A stretch of DNA of 64,000 nt from Trebouxia sp. TZW2008 (Eukaryota; Chlorophyta; Trebouxiophyceae; Trebouxiales; Trebouxiaceae): positions 62,001 to 126,000 of the forward strand of contig BDIU01000264.1 of the NCBI GenBank assembly GCA_002118135.1. Reading direction: 5' to 3'. How positions within the stretch are numbered: position 1 is the first letter of the stretch; every line of letters starts with the position of its first letter. The notes beneath the pieces are model-generated. The model was not told the DNA's origin, searched no databases, and saw only the letters and a program-made list of their open reading frames with translations. Made by a program: the position numbers and the translations under genes. Positions 12,510-26,105 of the stretch are shown here, in pieces.

Positions 12510-13330
12510 GCCTAGGCATGATCTTTGCAGTGATAATTTCAATGTGATGCTGACTTTAGCGATGTTGTTGTCACATTGTGTTGAAGAGAGAGTGTGCGCT
12601 CGCCATCTAATTATGATTGATCAAAGGAGCTGTGTACAACTGTCACAAGTGCTGCAGCAGGTCTGTGCATAGCAGCCACTGCATATGGGTGGGGACAATT
12701 GTGAGTCTTTGCAAAACCAGTTGGACCTGACATGCATTACATATTTGTTGCCTGCTGCATTTATGGCACAAGTTATGACCAACCTCCTCACATAGCTGAA
12801 AGCACCAACAAGCTAGGGAATTGGCTGCAAGTGCATGCATGACTGTCAACTGCCATTTCAGATCAACATGCCTGGCAACATGCAGAGATAGAACAGCATC
12901 ACCAGCTGTGATAAACATACACCAAATGTCATGACTCATGTTGATCGCACTCTTTCCCAGAACCCCGACTTGGGCTGGATTGCAAGCTGCAGCTTTGACA
13001 GGCAAAGTGGCAATCGCTGCTGATCAAGCAGCCATATGCAGAATAGTCTGCCTCTTTTGGTCGTGCTGTAAGTGAAATGCCAAGAAGCTGTTGAGCTCCA
13101 GACTATTGCAGCATGTCTTATTTAGCGCGTGAAAGCCAGATTGCTTTGCTGCAGACTGAATGTCATTACACACATGTTGCTCACTATAACGGCCAACAAA
13201 GAATGCAAGTTTCTCTCTCAAGCAGAATTTGATTATGTACACAGATGCCAGCAACAGCATAACCTACAGAGCTCAAAAAGATTGAGTACTGGAAATGTAC
13301 AAGGAAAGCCAGTGAGTGTGACACCTATGT
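12510..13330. other. Intergenic, downstream of NHX
   Basis: About 0.8 kb after the NHX stop codon. It must hold the NHX 3' UTR. I see no conserved ORF, RNA gene or repeat in it. Confidence 0.5.
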
Positions 13331-14969
13331 ACAACTAGTACTAGCAACAGACAGAAGCCTGTACAACCCTTGATCCTGTGCTCACAGATAGGGCTGATCA
13401 TGCAAGACGCAGCTAATCGCGTGTCTGGCTGCGTGAAATGCAGCTGCATGTAAGCACTCGTTTCCACAGCTTGGCCTTCCTGGGCTTCACAGACTTTGAT
13501 GCCTACAGACAACAGAGCAAACATTTAGCTACATCATACAACAGTGCACTAAACATGTCTTGCAGTGTTGCTGAACGGCAGGCGCCAGATGTGCTTTTCG
13601 TTTTGTGCCTTAGCTGCAGTACAGCAGTGTAACAGGGGATGTGAGCAAACCCTGATGCAGCAAGCTTGCTTAAGGACTTGTAATGCACACATACATCAAA
13701 CATCAAAAGTGGGCCATGCACAATGCCAATGTAACGCAAGACGCAAAGTCCGTTGCGATTAAGTTGCTGACCTTCTGGGAAGTAGCTGGGCCAGCCACGG
13801 TGACCACGGCAGCGGGGGTGTCTGCCTGAAGGCCAGGAGCCTTGGCCTTGAGGGCAGGGGTGGGGGTGGACGGGGAACCCTGAGCCTTGGGGGTGGGGCT
13901 GGTGGTAGAGCCCTCAATCTTGGGGGCAGGGCTGATGATGGATCCCTGAGCCTCAGGGGCAGGGCTGGCAATGGAGTCCTGGGCCCCAGGGGCAGAGCTG
14001 TTGGAAGGACCCTGGGGCTTGGGGCCAGGGCTAATGGTGGAGGTAGAGACCTGGTCTTTGGAGGCAGGGCTGGAAGTGAAGCTATGGTCCTTGGGGGCAG
14101 GGCTGCTGGAAGCAGAGCCCTCGCCCTGAGAGGCAGGGCCCCCAAGGATTGGGGTGGAAGTCCAGATAGGGTTCACACTCCACACAATGCAGGGGCTGTC
14201 ATCATTGGTGGGGCTGTTGACCTGAGGGCCAGAGGCCGCCTCCTGCATAGCACAGAAGACAGTCAGCGCAGCAGTCACTTCTGCCATTGCAGAACTGCCA
14301 TTCAATAGGTTGCAGGCTAAGCAGATTTGGTGATCTGGGGATTCTGCACAACAGAGACAAAGTCGCTTCAGGCTCTTCTGTCTTGGGGTATTCCAAGCAG
14401 CAATAATGCTGTAGTACCTGGGTCAGGTACAGTGACAGGTATGGTTCAACAGGTCAGAGTTGGCAGTTTTCTGGAATTGTGCCTCCGTGACCTCACAGAC
14501 AGTCAACACAGATGAAGGCAGGACCCTGGAAGATGACACAGGCAAACACTCTTGACAGCATGTGACACTGACATTTGTGCGGCAAATGACGCATGTGCAA
14601 ATCAGTCAGCATAGCTTGTGAGATATGGCCACCGCTTTGTCCTGTTGATGCAGCAATAACAGCTTGAAGCCAGCAGACTGCAGTGTCAATACTGTGTTGC
14701 TGGCTGACACATCAGCAAAACAGCATGAATTCCTGAGCAATTCCTGAGCATGTAACCACAATCAAGGCAGCTATGCTGCATGCCACACCAATGCAGGGGC
14801 CAAGCAAGCTGATGACACTGCATGTTGTGTTATACCAGAACACCACGCTTATATAAAGTGACCAAGGCTCACCGTCTGGTCAGCAGCCTCCACAGACCAT
14901 GTGATGTCCCTGATGTGAACCCCCTCGGGAATCCTGATGGTGGTGTCAATTTCTGAGTCTGGGCTTGGC
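13330..14969 (-). pseudogene. 5'-truncated duplicate of the Ser/Pro-rich 3' end of the 24246-32279 gene
   Basis: This matches 24020-26105 base for base over long stretches: part of exon 13 (14969-14873), the intron, exon 14 (14242-13772) and downstream sequence to about 13330. Homology stops abruptly near 14969, so signal, membrane and start regions are absent. Exon 14 has shrunk from 645 to 471 bases yet keeps its frame (157 codons) and splice sites. It is rich in repeated SPAPK and SPAPE units. It is either a relic or a 3' exon set used by an unseen gene. No upstream exon was found. Confidence 0.75.
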
Positions 14970-17014
14970 ATGTGCCGAAATTGTGCCTGTTGGATGGCGT
15001 CTTTCCTTTACTTGCAGTGCTTGTTACCCTGCGCACCTGATCTGTCAAGCTTGATATTCTTTAAACTGCTGCACATTTTGTTCTACACTCTTGCTGCTGA
15101 AGCTGTCCTGTTTCACTGTCAGTCTTCAGAGACGACATTGATACCGGACACAACTTCTGCACAATTGTTGCAGGAGATGCAACTGTCAGTCCCAGACATT
15201 GTCACTCTGGACAAAGGGCATATCACAGGAATAGGTATTGTGCGAGGAGATGATTTCAAGCCCAGACCTTTGAAAGACGCACCCTACTGCTTTGGATGCA
15301 GTGCATTTACCTGAGGAGGTCGTGTGTTACAGCAACACAAGAAGTCTTGCAGTGCAATTGAAGAACTGGTCACTTCCTGTCCGCAGCTTTTGAGGTTGTA
15401 GTCTAGCAACAGGGGACACAGTGAAGTGTTGGTAAGGCAGGCTGGAAGCAGTTGCAGAGAATCAATATGTGTATTGAGATTGAAGAAGGGTGTGTGCCGC
15501 CGTTATAGAAGCACTACTCCTTGCCGGTCAGTGCACAGCGAGCTTCACTTGCTGTTAAATACAATTCACCGTGCTGCACTTGTATCAGCACAGCAAGCTT
15601 GTCAAGGAGCAGAGAGTGACCTGTTAAGATACATGAGCGCAACACCTTGACAGTAGTAATATTGCCTGTTCAGCATTACATCTTTGTATATAGCAACCAT
15701 GCTGCTGTGTTATTGCAATTGGACAATCATAGCAGCATTCTTGCCTGCATTTCTGCCTCTACATATTCTCCGCATTGTCAATCAACTATTCTTGTGTGAA
15801 TAATTACATATGTTTATATTGCTGAGGTTACATTGCTGGGTTTTCCAGAGTTAGTAGTTTAAGCTCTGTATGCACTGCATTTAGGCTGAGTAAGAAGTCA
15901 ATGTATTGTTTCCACGCTTTGGCGCGTGCCATCAATCATCCCTTTTTACTGGGAATCATTCCTTCATAGTACTTAGGCCTTCAAATTTGCCAGCAGGCAC
16001 ATGTCTGCTTATCTCAGGTACTGTCAGTTAGGGACCTATCCAATGTAGACTCCTGATTAGGGAGCAGCAAAGACGACTAGTGTTGCTGTCTGCAGCACTC
16101 ATTCAGCCGTTATCGTTGTAACTATCACCCTCACGCAAAAAGTTTATGTTGCGCAACTCTGTTTCACAGAGCACGCGGTTTAACGTGACAAGCTTACACA
16201 GCATGTGCATGCAACATCTGGCCGGCTGCAGCAGCAGCATCAAGTGCTTGTATAGGACTTCAAGTCAACTCTGAGATTTAGGCCTCAGACCGGCTTTGAC
16301 TCAGCACTGTCGCATAAGTTGTCCAGAAACAATTGTTTGCGCGCTTTCAATATGTCTTGACAAACATCGACTGCCCATTTTTCAATCTACGAAGCCCCGG
16401 GTTTGCAATAGAACTGCTCAATGTATATGCAACTTCAATTCAGCGAGATGTAACATGCGGCTGGTGCTACATGTGCGCTTATGCATTGTATGAGACATTG
16501 ATTCTGGAATATATTGTCTGCAACACGAACTAGACCAGCAATGAGAAAGAGTCTTGACTTGAAATATCACGATCTATGCACTGCCCTTCCCCTGTGCAAG
16601 GTGATCATTGCAGTTATGCACAATCAAGCTCATAGTTACAGCACATTGACCGACCCTCACAATCTCTCTGACGCACAACACACTGCAGCCTGCTGCACGT
16701 GGGCAAATCCCTGCTATCATCAACTACACACTTCATCATGCATCGTGTCAACCTGAAGCTGCAGCTGTCTCAACAGGCTGAAGACACTATTGTACATATC
16801 ACCAAGCAAGTACATGTGCCAGTCTACCGGCAAATGATAGTGTCAGATGCTTCTTGACGAGCATGCAATGCATACCAATCATGTCTGGACAACTCAAGAG
16901 TCCAGCTACAGAACCCTGAACTAGTGGGAACAACAGCATTGTACACCTTCAATAATTGTCATTGGCACATGTGTACAGGGACTGCCTTGCCAAAAACAAG
17001 CACACGCGAGCATC
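14970..17014. other. 2-kb stretch without a supported gene
   Basis: AT-richer, with only short ORFs on either strand. No family motif, coiled coil or splice-consistent chain was found. It could hold unseen 5' exons of the truncated duplicate or 3' UTR of the 17015-23163 gene. Confidence 0.5.
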
Positions 17015-20000
17015 CTATGGTTGCTGGTACACAAACATGGGATGTGAGCTTGACACAGCAGCAGGCTGCTCTTATCTTCCACGGCTATATTACATCTCAC
17101 TTGCTAAACCCGCTGACATGCTGAACCATGCGTGCCATGCTGCTTTGTATGTGCCCACCATGCTTTGCAATCCTCAGGCTGCAGAAGTGACCTTTGCTTG
17201 TTCCAGTTGATGCAACTGCCTTTGCACTGCTTGAAATGCTGCCGCCTGTTGCTTTGCTTGCCCTTGAGCCGCCTCAAACTCTTCTAACTTCTGCTGCGCT
17301 GCTCTTTGAGCTGCATCAGAAGCTTCTCTTTTCGCTTGTGCAATCTGCTCAGCATTCTGCTGTAATGTGTACGTCTCCTCTAGCCTCTGTTGTAGCTTTG
17401 CATGCAGTGCTATTGCCTACAGCAGCAGACAGAGGTCACTTCACCCAAGCTTGCAACAGCCTGGCTGTGGAGTAACATGTGCCCCGCAATGCATGAATGT
17501 ATCAGAGAGCTTGATGGTGGTTCTTCTGTCAGCAGCAGTATGTGCTGCAACTGACCAGGACACTAGCATGCAAGCTGCATCAGTCTAATGTGATTCAGCG
17601 TGAGCACTCTGCACTCTGAGCATGCTCATGAGAAGCAAGCCTCTCTTGAAGAATTTCACTGCCAAAGAGGCAGTTGCCACAGCCCTGGGCACTCTTCATC
17701 AACAGACCAAGACAGGAACAGAGGGGAAGTCTTTGTTCAGTGGCAAACATGCATTGCTGCAGGATGAGCTGCAGGTGCAAAGGGTTATGCAAGGTCAGCC
17801 TGAGAGCATGCCAAACAGCTCAGTGTGATGCACATCAACTGAATGAATACAATACAAATGATTTGAGCAGCACCTCAATGAAAGTCGGCGAGGTTTTGCC
17901 CTGCTCATCAGCTGCAACGGCGTTTGCACGTGCGCTGTGATCAGCTGCAGTCCTGTGGTTGGCAGCCCTAACAGCCTCAACAGCTGCATCAGGCTGATCA
18001 CCCTGCCTTACTGCAGGGACTGGACTTGGAGTTCCACCAGCCTGAATGCCATGGACTGATTCACCATAGCTTGTCATAGGGACGATCATGTGACAGCCGA
18101 TGCACAAGTGGCATGTTATACTGCTTGGTTGAATAGATATCAATGGGTACTGTAGCACGCTGGTCACAAATACATGTGCTGCTGGCCAAAACAAAATGCA
18201 CATCGCTTCATGAACGATGCCTGTGCATGAGCCTAGGTTGAAGATATGGCACGCCGCCTTCGGAGGAGAAACAGCAAGATCAATGACGAATACCTGTGTC
18301 TCTGGTTGCTTTTGAGCTGGAGGGCTTGCAGCAGCAGCAACTGCAGCACCAGCAATGAGCTGGAATGGAAAACGCAGAGGAGTGACTTGTGCAGCTCCAG
18401 GGTTGCCTTTCACAATCGCTCCAAGAGCTATTTGCTGTGTGGCATCCACATCGCCATCTGCAGAGCTGTCACTATCGTTGACCATGTCATTTGATGGCTG
18501 AGGCTCACTTAGTTCCAGCTCTTTGAAGATGCCCTGCAGAAAGGTGAGATTGCATTGTTGCTTGTTGCCAATAGTCAAACATAAACACAGTTTTGCTAGA
18601 AGACTCATGCAGAATGGTCGATTGCCAACTGGCCGCGACGACCTGAAGTGTGATGAATGAATGGATGATTGAATGCTGGTCCAGCGAGCACATGCAGACT
18701 GACAAGAAGAAGAGCCTTGCACACTGTACAATGCCTTTGACAACGGACAGCACACTCCCGCTTGTGCTGCTTGTAGGTCCAAATGCACACTTCACCGAAT
18801 GCAGTCTTTCACAAGCAAAAGCAAATGAAAAACAACCAAACACATATAATATGTGTGTGTGACCTCTGCATGACTGTGTGCGACCTTCAAGCTTGCACAG
18901 CAAGCAGCTGACAATCAAGGTTGTACGGACTTTATGATGTGAACACCATGGACAATGCTGCTGATATGAACAAGCTTGATTGCATTGATGACAATGACAA
19001 TGACAGTGACAGTGACAGTGACAGTGACAGTGACAGTGACAGTGACAGTGACCACTGATATTGGCAAAGCAACACAAGATCAGACCTGGCTTCTGCGATT
19101 TTCCTCAGAGCCAGAGCCAGAGCCAGAGCCAGTTGCTACGCTGGATGTGTTTGCTGTGGGTGGAAGCCCAGAACTGCCCCAACTTTGCGACTGTCCCACC
19201 TGTAAGAACAGCTGGCAACTCAGACCAGCATGCCCAAGTGCGCACAGCAGCCAATTGCCAAACCATGCACAGCACGGTGCATGCACAACACAGCTCTTGC
19301 TACGACAAAACAACATCTACGTAGCATAAACACCTCCAAGCTGTCTGCGCCATCAAGCATTTTATGCAAAACTTACATTATCCTTTACGTCAGCAAAAAG
19401 CGCTGACAACATGTTTGACATTACCTTATGGTCAGCAAAACCCTGAGAAGGCTCTGCCCCTTTTTCGCTTGCCTCTGTGTATTTGTCTGTCCCTGACGCT
19501 GCAGACTGAGCAGACTTTGTCTGTTGCATGACAGTCTTGACGCATGGCTTTTTCCTTGCAGCTGCTTCCTGTGAACAGCAGCCACTGTTGTCTTCAATGC
19601 CCCTATATGTCATTTTAAATTGTTGAAGCACTCCACTGCATGGCAAGGCATTAATGCAATGTCTTGTACCTTGTCTGTTGAAGGCGCCAGCAGCCTTATA
19701 CAGCACAGTCTGAGAGCAGATAATGCCGGCATTGCACCTATCAGAGCATGTTGCATTCTAAAAAGCTGTCATCTGGATGCATGTACCCTTGTGACTTGCA
19801 GCATGCTGTGGCTCATGCAAGCAGCACTGCTCTTTGTACAGGCACAAAAAACGCACACAGGAAAAAAGATATATATCTTTGTGGGTTTTGATGTCAAGCA
19901 CAGTTGATGTCATGCACACATGCTATGCTGCAATTTACTCTTTGTGAGCCCCCACAGCTTGCTTTAGGGTCACTTGCACCAGTCTCTGTTGCCATGTAGG

Positions 20001-23000
20001 TTGTCCCCCTGCAAAACATTGTACAGTTGCACTTGCAGACTGATGAGGGAGAATGTGGTGAACTGGTCAGACAGAGACTTGTCAACATGGCTTCAGTCAC
20101 ACTTCCAAAACATTGTGTGCGCTTTGTGCTGTGCATGCCCTCCGGTTTGCCGATGCAAAGTTGCATGATCAATTGGGTTGCCCCGCCACACTGTATATGT
20201 GCAAGTTCTGCACAGCACTGTACTCTAGCATTGCTAGCAAAGAACACTCTGTATGATAATATCACCAGCTTTGACATTACTTTGAGAGCATGAAGAGATC
20301 TTGTTGCAGATCTCACCACTCCATGTTTGCTTTAATGTACTTTGACATGGACTGAAAGTGCTGAACCAGCTCGCGCTTGTCTTGAACCCAGAATTGATGC
20401 TGAGGTTTGTCATTACTGCAAGTCTCAAGAACTTGGTCCAGATGGTTGATGGCCGCTTCTGTCCACTTGGAGGAACGACATTTGGCTTTGAGTTGGTCCA
20501 CATCCTTTTTCACAACTTTGCCTTGATGCTGCGGAGAAATTTTTATTGCTTTCTTCGAAAAACGTTTTGGCCTGCAGGCATGCAGGCCAAAAAGGGATGA
20601 CACTAAGAGAGCATAGATGCATGCAATGCCCATGACCAAAGCATTGTCATCAAAAATGCTAAGCCCTGCGGATCAAGCAATTCAGGGATTTCAAGGGTTG
20701 AGGGGACAATGTACATGTCTGCTGAAATGTCTACATGGACCCCTGACATATCATGACCAGAATTGTGTGGAGAAATTCACGCTGAGTTCCCTTGATGCTT
20801 ATTGACATCAGCAGACGTGGCGCTTTTCTGTGGTAATGCACAAGTGTCAAGGACAGTGTCACAGCTGCAAACAGCATTCAAAGTTTGCTGCCATTGTAGT
20901 CAGATCCATCTCAATGTAACCACCCTTGCATGCAGTGATCAAAAGCATGCGCTGTTGTGCGCGCTCAATCCACATGACGCTCATTGACGTGGAGAGGTAT
21001 GGTCATCAGTGCACCAGCCTTGTGCATAGAATAGCCCGACAGCATTCAATGTTTGCTGCCATTGAACTTGGAATCCCCAAGCTATCTGACAAGAGCAAAT
21101 TGGCAATGTTTGTTTCAAAGCAATGTACCTTGGCTGTTGGGCTGTAGACATATCTTGAATCTGTCTCTTCCTTGTCTGGGTATGACCCTGCATGATGTCG
21201 TCCACCACAGTCTGCTCCTGCATGGTCGGACTTGTGACAAAGTCCCTGCACAGAAGAGACAATGTTGTCTGACGCAATGTTACCAAGACATTTTCTTTTC
21301 AATGGTGGTGTTTTGTCAAGGTTTTCAGCTGCCAAGCATGATACAGATTTTGAACCTTGCCATGCAGCAAGAATCATAGCATCAAAACACACACACAGAA
21401 TACACATGATAGCAGAGCATAGCATAGGTGCTTGACCACCTTCAAAGTAAGACCATCTGGTCAACAGCATGAAGACTGCACGCCAATCATGTTGTATGTA
21501 TACAAGTTGCAAGTGGTGCAAAGCTGCATTCGCCTCATGTTGCTGATGACATGTCAGGTTACATCGCCACACGTGTCAAAGTTGCAAACACGACTAGTCT
21601 TACATGACATCCTCAAACATCTTGGCCATGACCTCATTTGCATTGGGAAGCACTAGCTTCTCCATGCCACTGACAATGTTTTGGCGAATGGTGCGCAAGT
21701 CATCTGCAAAGCAGAATTAGAATCAAGGACGACACATCATTCATGCTGCATTCTCTGCACAGCAACAACTTTGGCTAGGTGAGCTGCATATATGCTGCCC
21801 ATGATGCAAGCGTGACCACGACGCCAGAGTGATCATCAAAGCAAGTATCAGCACAAAGCACCAAGCTTCATGAATTTATGATTTGAGCACACTTTATAAT
21901 TTGATCAATTTAGCTTGCATGCTGTTTGTCTTGTGACTGCAAAGGCATACAGGGCTTCAGATTGGACACCTTGCTGCCGCGTGATATTGTGCTTGATCAC
22001 TACAGGCCCAGAAAATTCCTCACAGGTTTTTGGCAGGTCATGGCAGGGTAGTAAGCATTGTACTGACATTGGCAACAACGGTTCTGCAAGCACTGTCACT
22101 GCACTTGCACATGAAATCACCATCCTCAACAACACGCAGATGCTACATTCTAAAGCAGAATGCAAGCTGCTCCTGCAGATGTGTCTGCTCAACTTTGTGT
22201 ACTGTTATGCCAGATGGTTGTGCTGGCAAAAGGACGCATGCAAATCTGCAACACCTACATTAGTAGTCTTGCAGATATGATAGTCTACCTTCTGCAAGGT
22301 GCTCCTGCTCTGAAAGGTCCTGTCGACCCACTTCATAGAATATGTTTGTCAGCTGGGTCCAGAGGTCACGCAAGGAGCTTGTGACCGCATTGATCGCTTC
22401 TTCCAGCTCTGTGTAAACAAAGACATTCTGATTGTGTTTTGTGCCAAGCACCAATGGTCTTGATCTTTGCAGCAGTCATTTGTGACCTGCCTCGGGACGT
22501 GAGCTACAATGCTTTGCAGCAAAGCATGTGTAACGTTACCATTACTTAACACTCCCAACGTAGTGAGCAATGCTGGGTGCATGCAGAGATATAATGTCCT
22601 ACATGAGCTATCTTGTAGTGTGCTTCTCCGCATTTTCAGCTGGCGCAGAGCTTATTGACTTGCAGTTGGCAACAGACGCACAGCTCACCGACAGTGGTCT
22701 GTGCAGTCAGCTTGTTGTCATTTGCATACTGCCTGCCAGCGTTGAGCACACGCTCAGGAAGACTCTTCCGGTCAAATATGTCTTCCACAGGGTGCAGCTG
22801 CTCCTCAATCAAAAGAATAATGTCGTCCTTAGAGTGTTCCTGCACGAAAACATGCAGGTGATTTCCGAGCGAAGCGTCACTTTTCAACTCGTTTTCAGGG
22901 ACAACAGTGACTCGGCAGATCGACTCGAACACGCAGGTACGACAAACGTACGAACGGCGAGCCCGCCACAAGTCTGCATGTGACTCGTAACAGAAAACTG

Positions 23001-23163
23001 GGGCTATCCATGTACGGACCATGATGCGCTGTATCACCGGGAAGGCGGATAACTCCTGGGTCGCTCGATCGACCAACAGAAGGCGAGCATGTTCGGCTAT
23101 GACTGCGACACATGGAACGAACACTTTGGACGACGGGGGATCCTGATAAGACTGGCTTGCCAT
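17015..23163 (-). CDS. Hypothetical coiled-coil protein, ~692 residues, 12 exons
   Basis: I do not recognise this gene. Exons: 23163-22689, 22408-22289, 21703-21604, 21245-21129, 20571-20317, 20008-19939, 19568-19425, 19199-19086, 18533-18294, 18041-17874, 17416-17192, and a tentative last exon 17065-17015. All phases agree, which strongly supports a real gene. The N-terminal ~150 residues look globular. Residues ~160-270 are helical and charged (ELEEAINAVTSSLRDLW). The middle is basic (KKAIKISPQHQGKVVKKD), then Ser/Gly-rich (GSGSGSGS), Ala-rich, and it ends in a Gln/Ala/Glu coiled coil (~75 residues, exon 17416-17192). No signal peptide or membrane span is evident. The start is an ATG in a CpG-rich region. 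The terminal exon has a poor polypyrimidine tract. Confidence 0.7.
18986..19052 (+). repeat. Hexanucleotide microsatellite (gacagt/gacaat)n
   Basis: About eleven units, mostly tgacag-type with some tgacaa at the left end. It lies in the intron between exons 9 and 8 of the coiled-coil gene. A separate short (gagcca)n run at about 19108-19132 is inside exon 8 and encodes the Gly-Ser repeat. Confidence 0.85.
19370..19455 (-). repeat. Donor-side copy of exon 7 end in the coiled-coil gene
   Basis: The exon end and donor (about 19419-19450) are echoed at about 19375-19405 in the following intron, sharing a tttacgtcagcaaaa-like core. Confidence 0.6.
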
Positions 23164-24245
23164 TTCGCTATTTTTCTCTCATCAATGCAGCTGTGGGTGG
23201 GAAGCGCCCTTTCAGGGATTGCAGTGATGCAGCTGCATCGGTCGATCACGACGTCATATCACTGCGAGGCCCTTGCTGAAAGCGTGAGCCTAGAGAACGG
23301 TGAAGCTCTGCTAGCACCGCGACATTCGCATCTGCTGCGGTGGGGATGCTGCATGCGCAGCACAGGCTTGCAGCACAAACACCGAAGGCCGTAGCTACAC
23401 GTGGGCTTTGCAATCACAGAAGTTCACAAAGAAAGGGAGATTTCTGCATGCAACCCTACAGTCAGAAGGGTCAAAACCGGTAGAGATCCCAGCCAGTCAT
23501 TTAGCCAAGAGCAGAGGGCAAGAGAAGATTTCAAAGCCTTTGGCCAGCCAACAAGTCTGATGGGATGTGATGCATTCGAGACTCGATGACCACTTGGGCA
23601 TGGGAGCATCTACAACGCGTTTCACGCCAGGCCCTGCTGATGCATGTGCCGCATCATATGTGGCTGCAGTGCTGTATTTGCTAGTCAGACCAGGATGCGC
23701 AGCGTCAGGCTTCATTACACCGATGTTGTAAATATGTGCATATGTTGCTCATGAGCAGCAAGCAATGAGTGCTCAAGCTAGTGCTGCATGGCAGCAACCT
23801 TCCGAAGCTATATATACATAACATACAATTTCTCTAACAATAATGATTGTTGAGCTGAGTGTCCTGAGCTATATAGCTATATACCTGCATTGCACTCAAC
23901 ATCAGGGACAGTTAGCCGAATGCCCTGCTAAGCTCAGCTTGGTCCTAGACCAGGAGCTGCATGAGAGAAGCTTGGAAACACCAAAACTAGATTGTCGTGA
24001 GGCACAGAGCAAGATGAACTAAAACACTAGGGACAGGCCACAAGCCTGTAAGTCCCTTGATCTGCATCTCTCATATTGGGCAAATCACGCAGAGAACAAC
24101 TACTCTCGTGTCTGGCCGCATGTGCAGGAAAAGATCCTTTTCCACAGCTTAACCTTCTTTGACTTGATAGGCCTTGTTCCCTGCAGACAACAAAGCAACC
24201 ACTATACTACATGGTGCAACAGCACCTCCCATGCTTCATATCGTG
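23164..24245. promoter_or_regulatory. Upstream region of the coiled-coil gene
   Basis: About 1.1 kb between two minus-strand genes. The part next to 23163 (to about 23320) is CpG-rich, like other gene starts here. From about 24020 the sequence is already the duplicated downstream flank shared with ~13330. No specific factor site was identified. Confidence 0.5.
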
Positions 24246-26105
24246 TTAGACAGCATGTGCCATATTGAGAGTCAAGTGTGCATTGTACTTCAACTGCAGT
24301 ACAACAGTGCAGGGAAACTTTTCAAACTTAGGTAGTGCGTCCGTGTGATGCAACAGAGCTGTTGACTTGCAAAAGGTCTGATGCAGGAAGGACTTTTGAT
24401 AAGTACACACACACATTCAAATGATCAAAAGTGCAAACAATGCACAGTGCAAGTGCAGCGCAAGAGCCTGAGCCTTGTGTTACCTGCTTAGAAGTAGCTG
24501 AGTCAACCACAGTGACCTGAGCAGTGGGGGTGCTGACAGAGTCACTCTCAGCAGCTGCAGCAGGGGTAATTGTCACTTCCACAGCAGGTGCCTGCACTGC
24601 AGCTGTGGCAGCAGGGGTGGTTTGTGATGAGCCTGATGACTCAATTCCCTGCTGAAGAGAAGCAGCACCATTGATGGTGGGGCTGCCACTGCCAGCAGCA
24701 ATGGTGGCATCGGCCTGAAGGCCAGGTGCAGCATCCTGACCCTTCGGGGCAGGGGCAGGGGTGGTCAACGACCCCAGGGCAGGAGCGGGGGTCAAGCCCT
24801 GGGTCTTGGGGGCAGGGCTGGCTATGGAACCCTGAGCCTCAGGGGCAGGGCTGTTGAACAAGCCCTGGGGCTTGGGGCCAGGGCTCATGGTGGATTTAGA
24901 GACCTGGGCCTTAGAGGCAGGGCTAGAGGTGAAGCTGTAGTCCTTGGGGGCAGAGCTCTTTGAATGGCCCTGGGCCTCAGGGGCGGGGCTGCTGGTGGCA
25001 GAGCCTTCGCCCTCAGGGGCAGGGCCCCCGAGGATTGGGATGGAACTCCAGATGGGGTTCACACTCCACACAATGCGAGGGCTGTCATCATTGGTGGTGC
25101 TGTTCACCTGGGGGCTAGAGGCCGCCTCCTATGTAGCACAGAAGTCAGTCAGCGCAGCGCTCACTTCTGCCATTGCAGAACCACCATTGAATAGTCTGCA
25201 GGCTACGCAGAATTCGTGATCCAGCAGTCTTGCAGACAGGAAAAAAAGGAAAGTCTATGCCATAAGGCGTTATAGCGGGACCCTCTGCCTAAAGAGGCAG
25301 CCAGGGAGCAATCCTGCATCCACAACAGTGACAATAGTTGCTTCAGGCTCTTTTGTCTTGGGAAATTTCAAGCATCAGCAATGCTGTAGTATCTGAGTCA
25401 AGTACAATGACAGGTACGGTGTCACAGGTCAGATCTGGCAGTGCGCTGAGATTGTGCCTCAGTGTCCTCACACTCAGCACAGATGAAGGCAGGACCCTGA
25501 AAGATGACACAGGCAAACACTCTCAACAGCATGTGACATCAATGTTGGTGCGGCAAATGACGCATGTGCAGTTGAGTCAGCATAAGCTTGTGAGACATGG
25601 CCATTGCTTTGTGCTGTTGATGCAGCAATAACAACTTGAAGCCAGCAGACTGCGGCTCCATACTGTGTTGCTGGCTGACGCATCAGCAAAGCAGCATGAA
25701 TTCCTGAGCAAGTCCTGAGCATGTAACCACAAGCAAGGCAGCTGTGCTGCATGCCACACCGATGCAGGGGCCAAGCAAGCTGATGACGCTGCATCTTGTG
25801 TTGTACCAGAGCGCCATGCTCATAGTGATAACAACAAATGGTCACATGTTGCAGCACATGTGTTAGTATGTATGGCCCAAGTCCTATTCCGCCAAGCCGG
25901 CTTGTTTTGGGCATCACAATCAGGACGGTTGATGTTCAACATGTGAAAGTCAGACAAAATAATGTCATTTCATATCTTCCTAGGCACCATGCTTATGCAA
26001 AATGGCAAGAGCTCACCGTCAGGTCGACAGCTTCCACAGGCCGGATGATGTCCCTGGTGTGAACCCCCTTGGGAGTCCTGATGGTGGTGTCAATTTCTAA
26101 GTCTG
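24020..26105 (-). repeat. Segmental duplication, longer copy
   Basis: This is the counterpart of 13330-14969. It includes exon 13 (part), intron 13, exon 14 and the 3' flank of the membrane-protein gene. Intron and flank match as well as the exons, so this was a DNA duplication and not a spliced retrocopy. Confidence 0.85.

Noticed and set aside
13759..14145. Alternative Pro/Leu/Arg-rich minus-strand frame
   Set aside because: Off-frame reading of the Ser/Pro repeat exon. The phase matching the longer copy is the other frame.
14937..15314. 125-codon plus-strand ORF
   Set aside because: It overlaps the antisense of the duplicated exon, lacks splice or family support, and its composition is like the surrounding non-coding DNA.
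17595..17792. Possible extra exon of the coiled-coil gene
   Set aside because: It has an acceptor-like AG but no GT donor in a workable place, and the chain is in phase without it.
20569..20590. Inverted repeat at an acceptor in the coiled-coil gene
   Set aside because: A near-palindrome around ggcctgcaggca overlaps the acceptor of exon 5. It is short and could be chance in this gcatgc-rich DNA.
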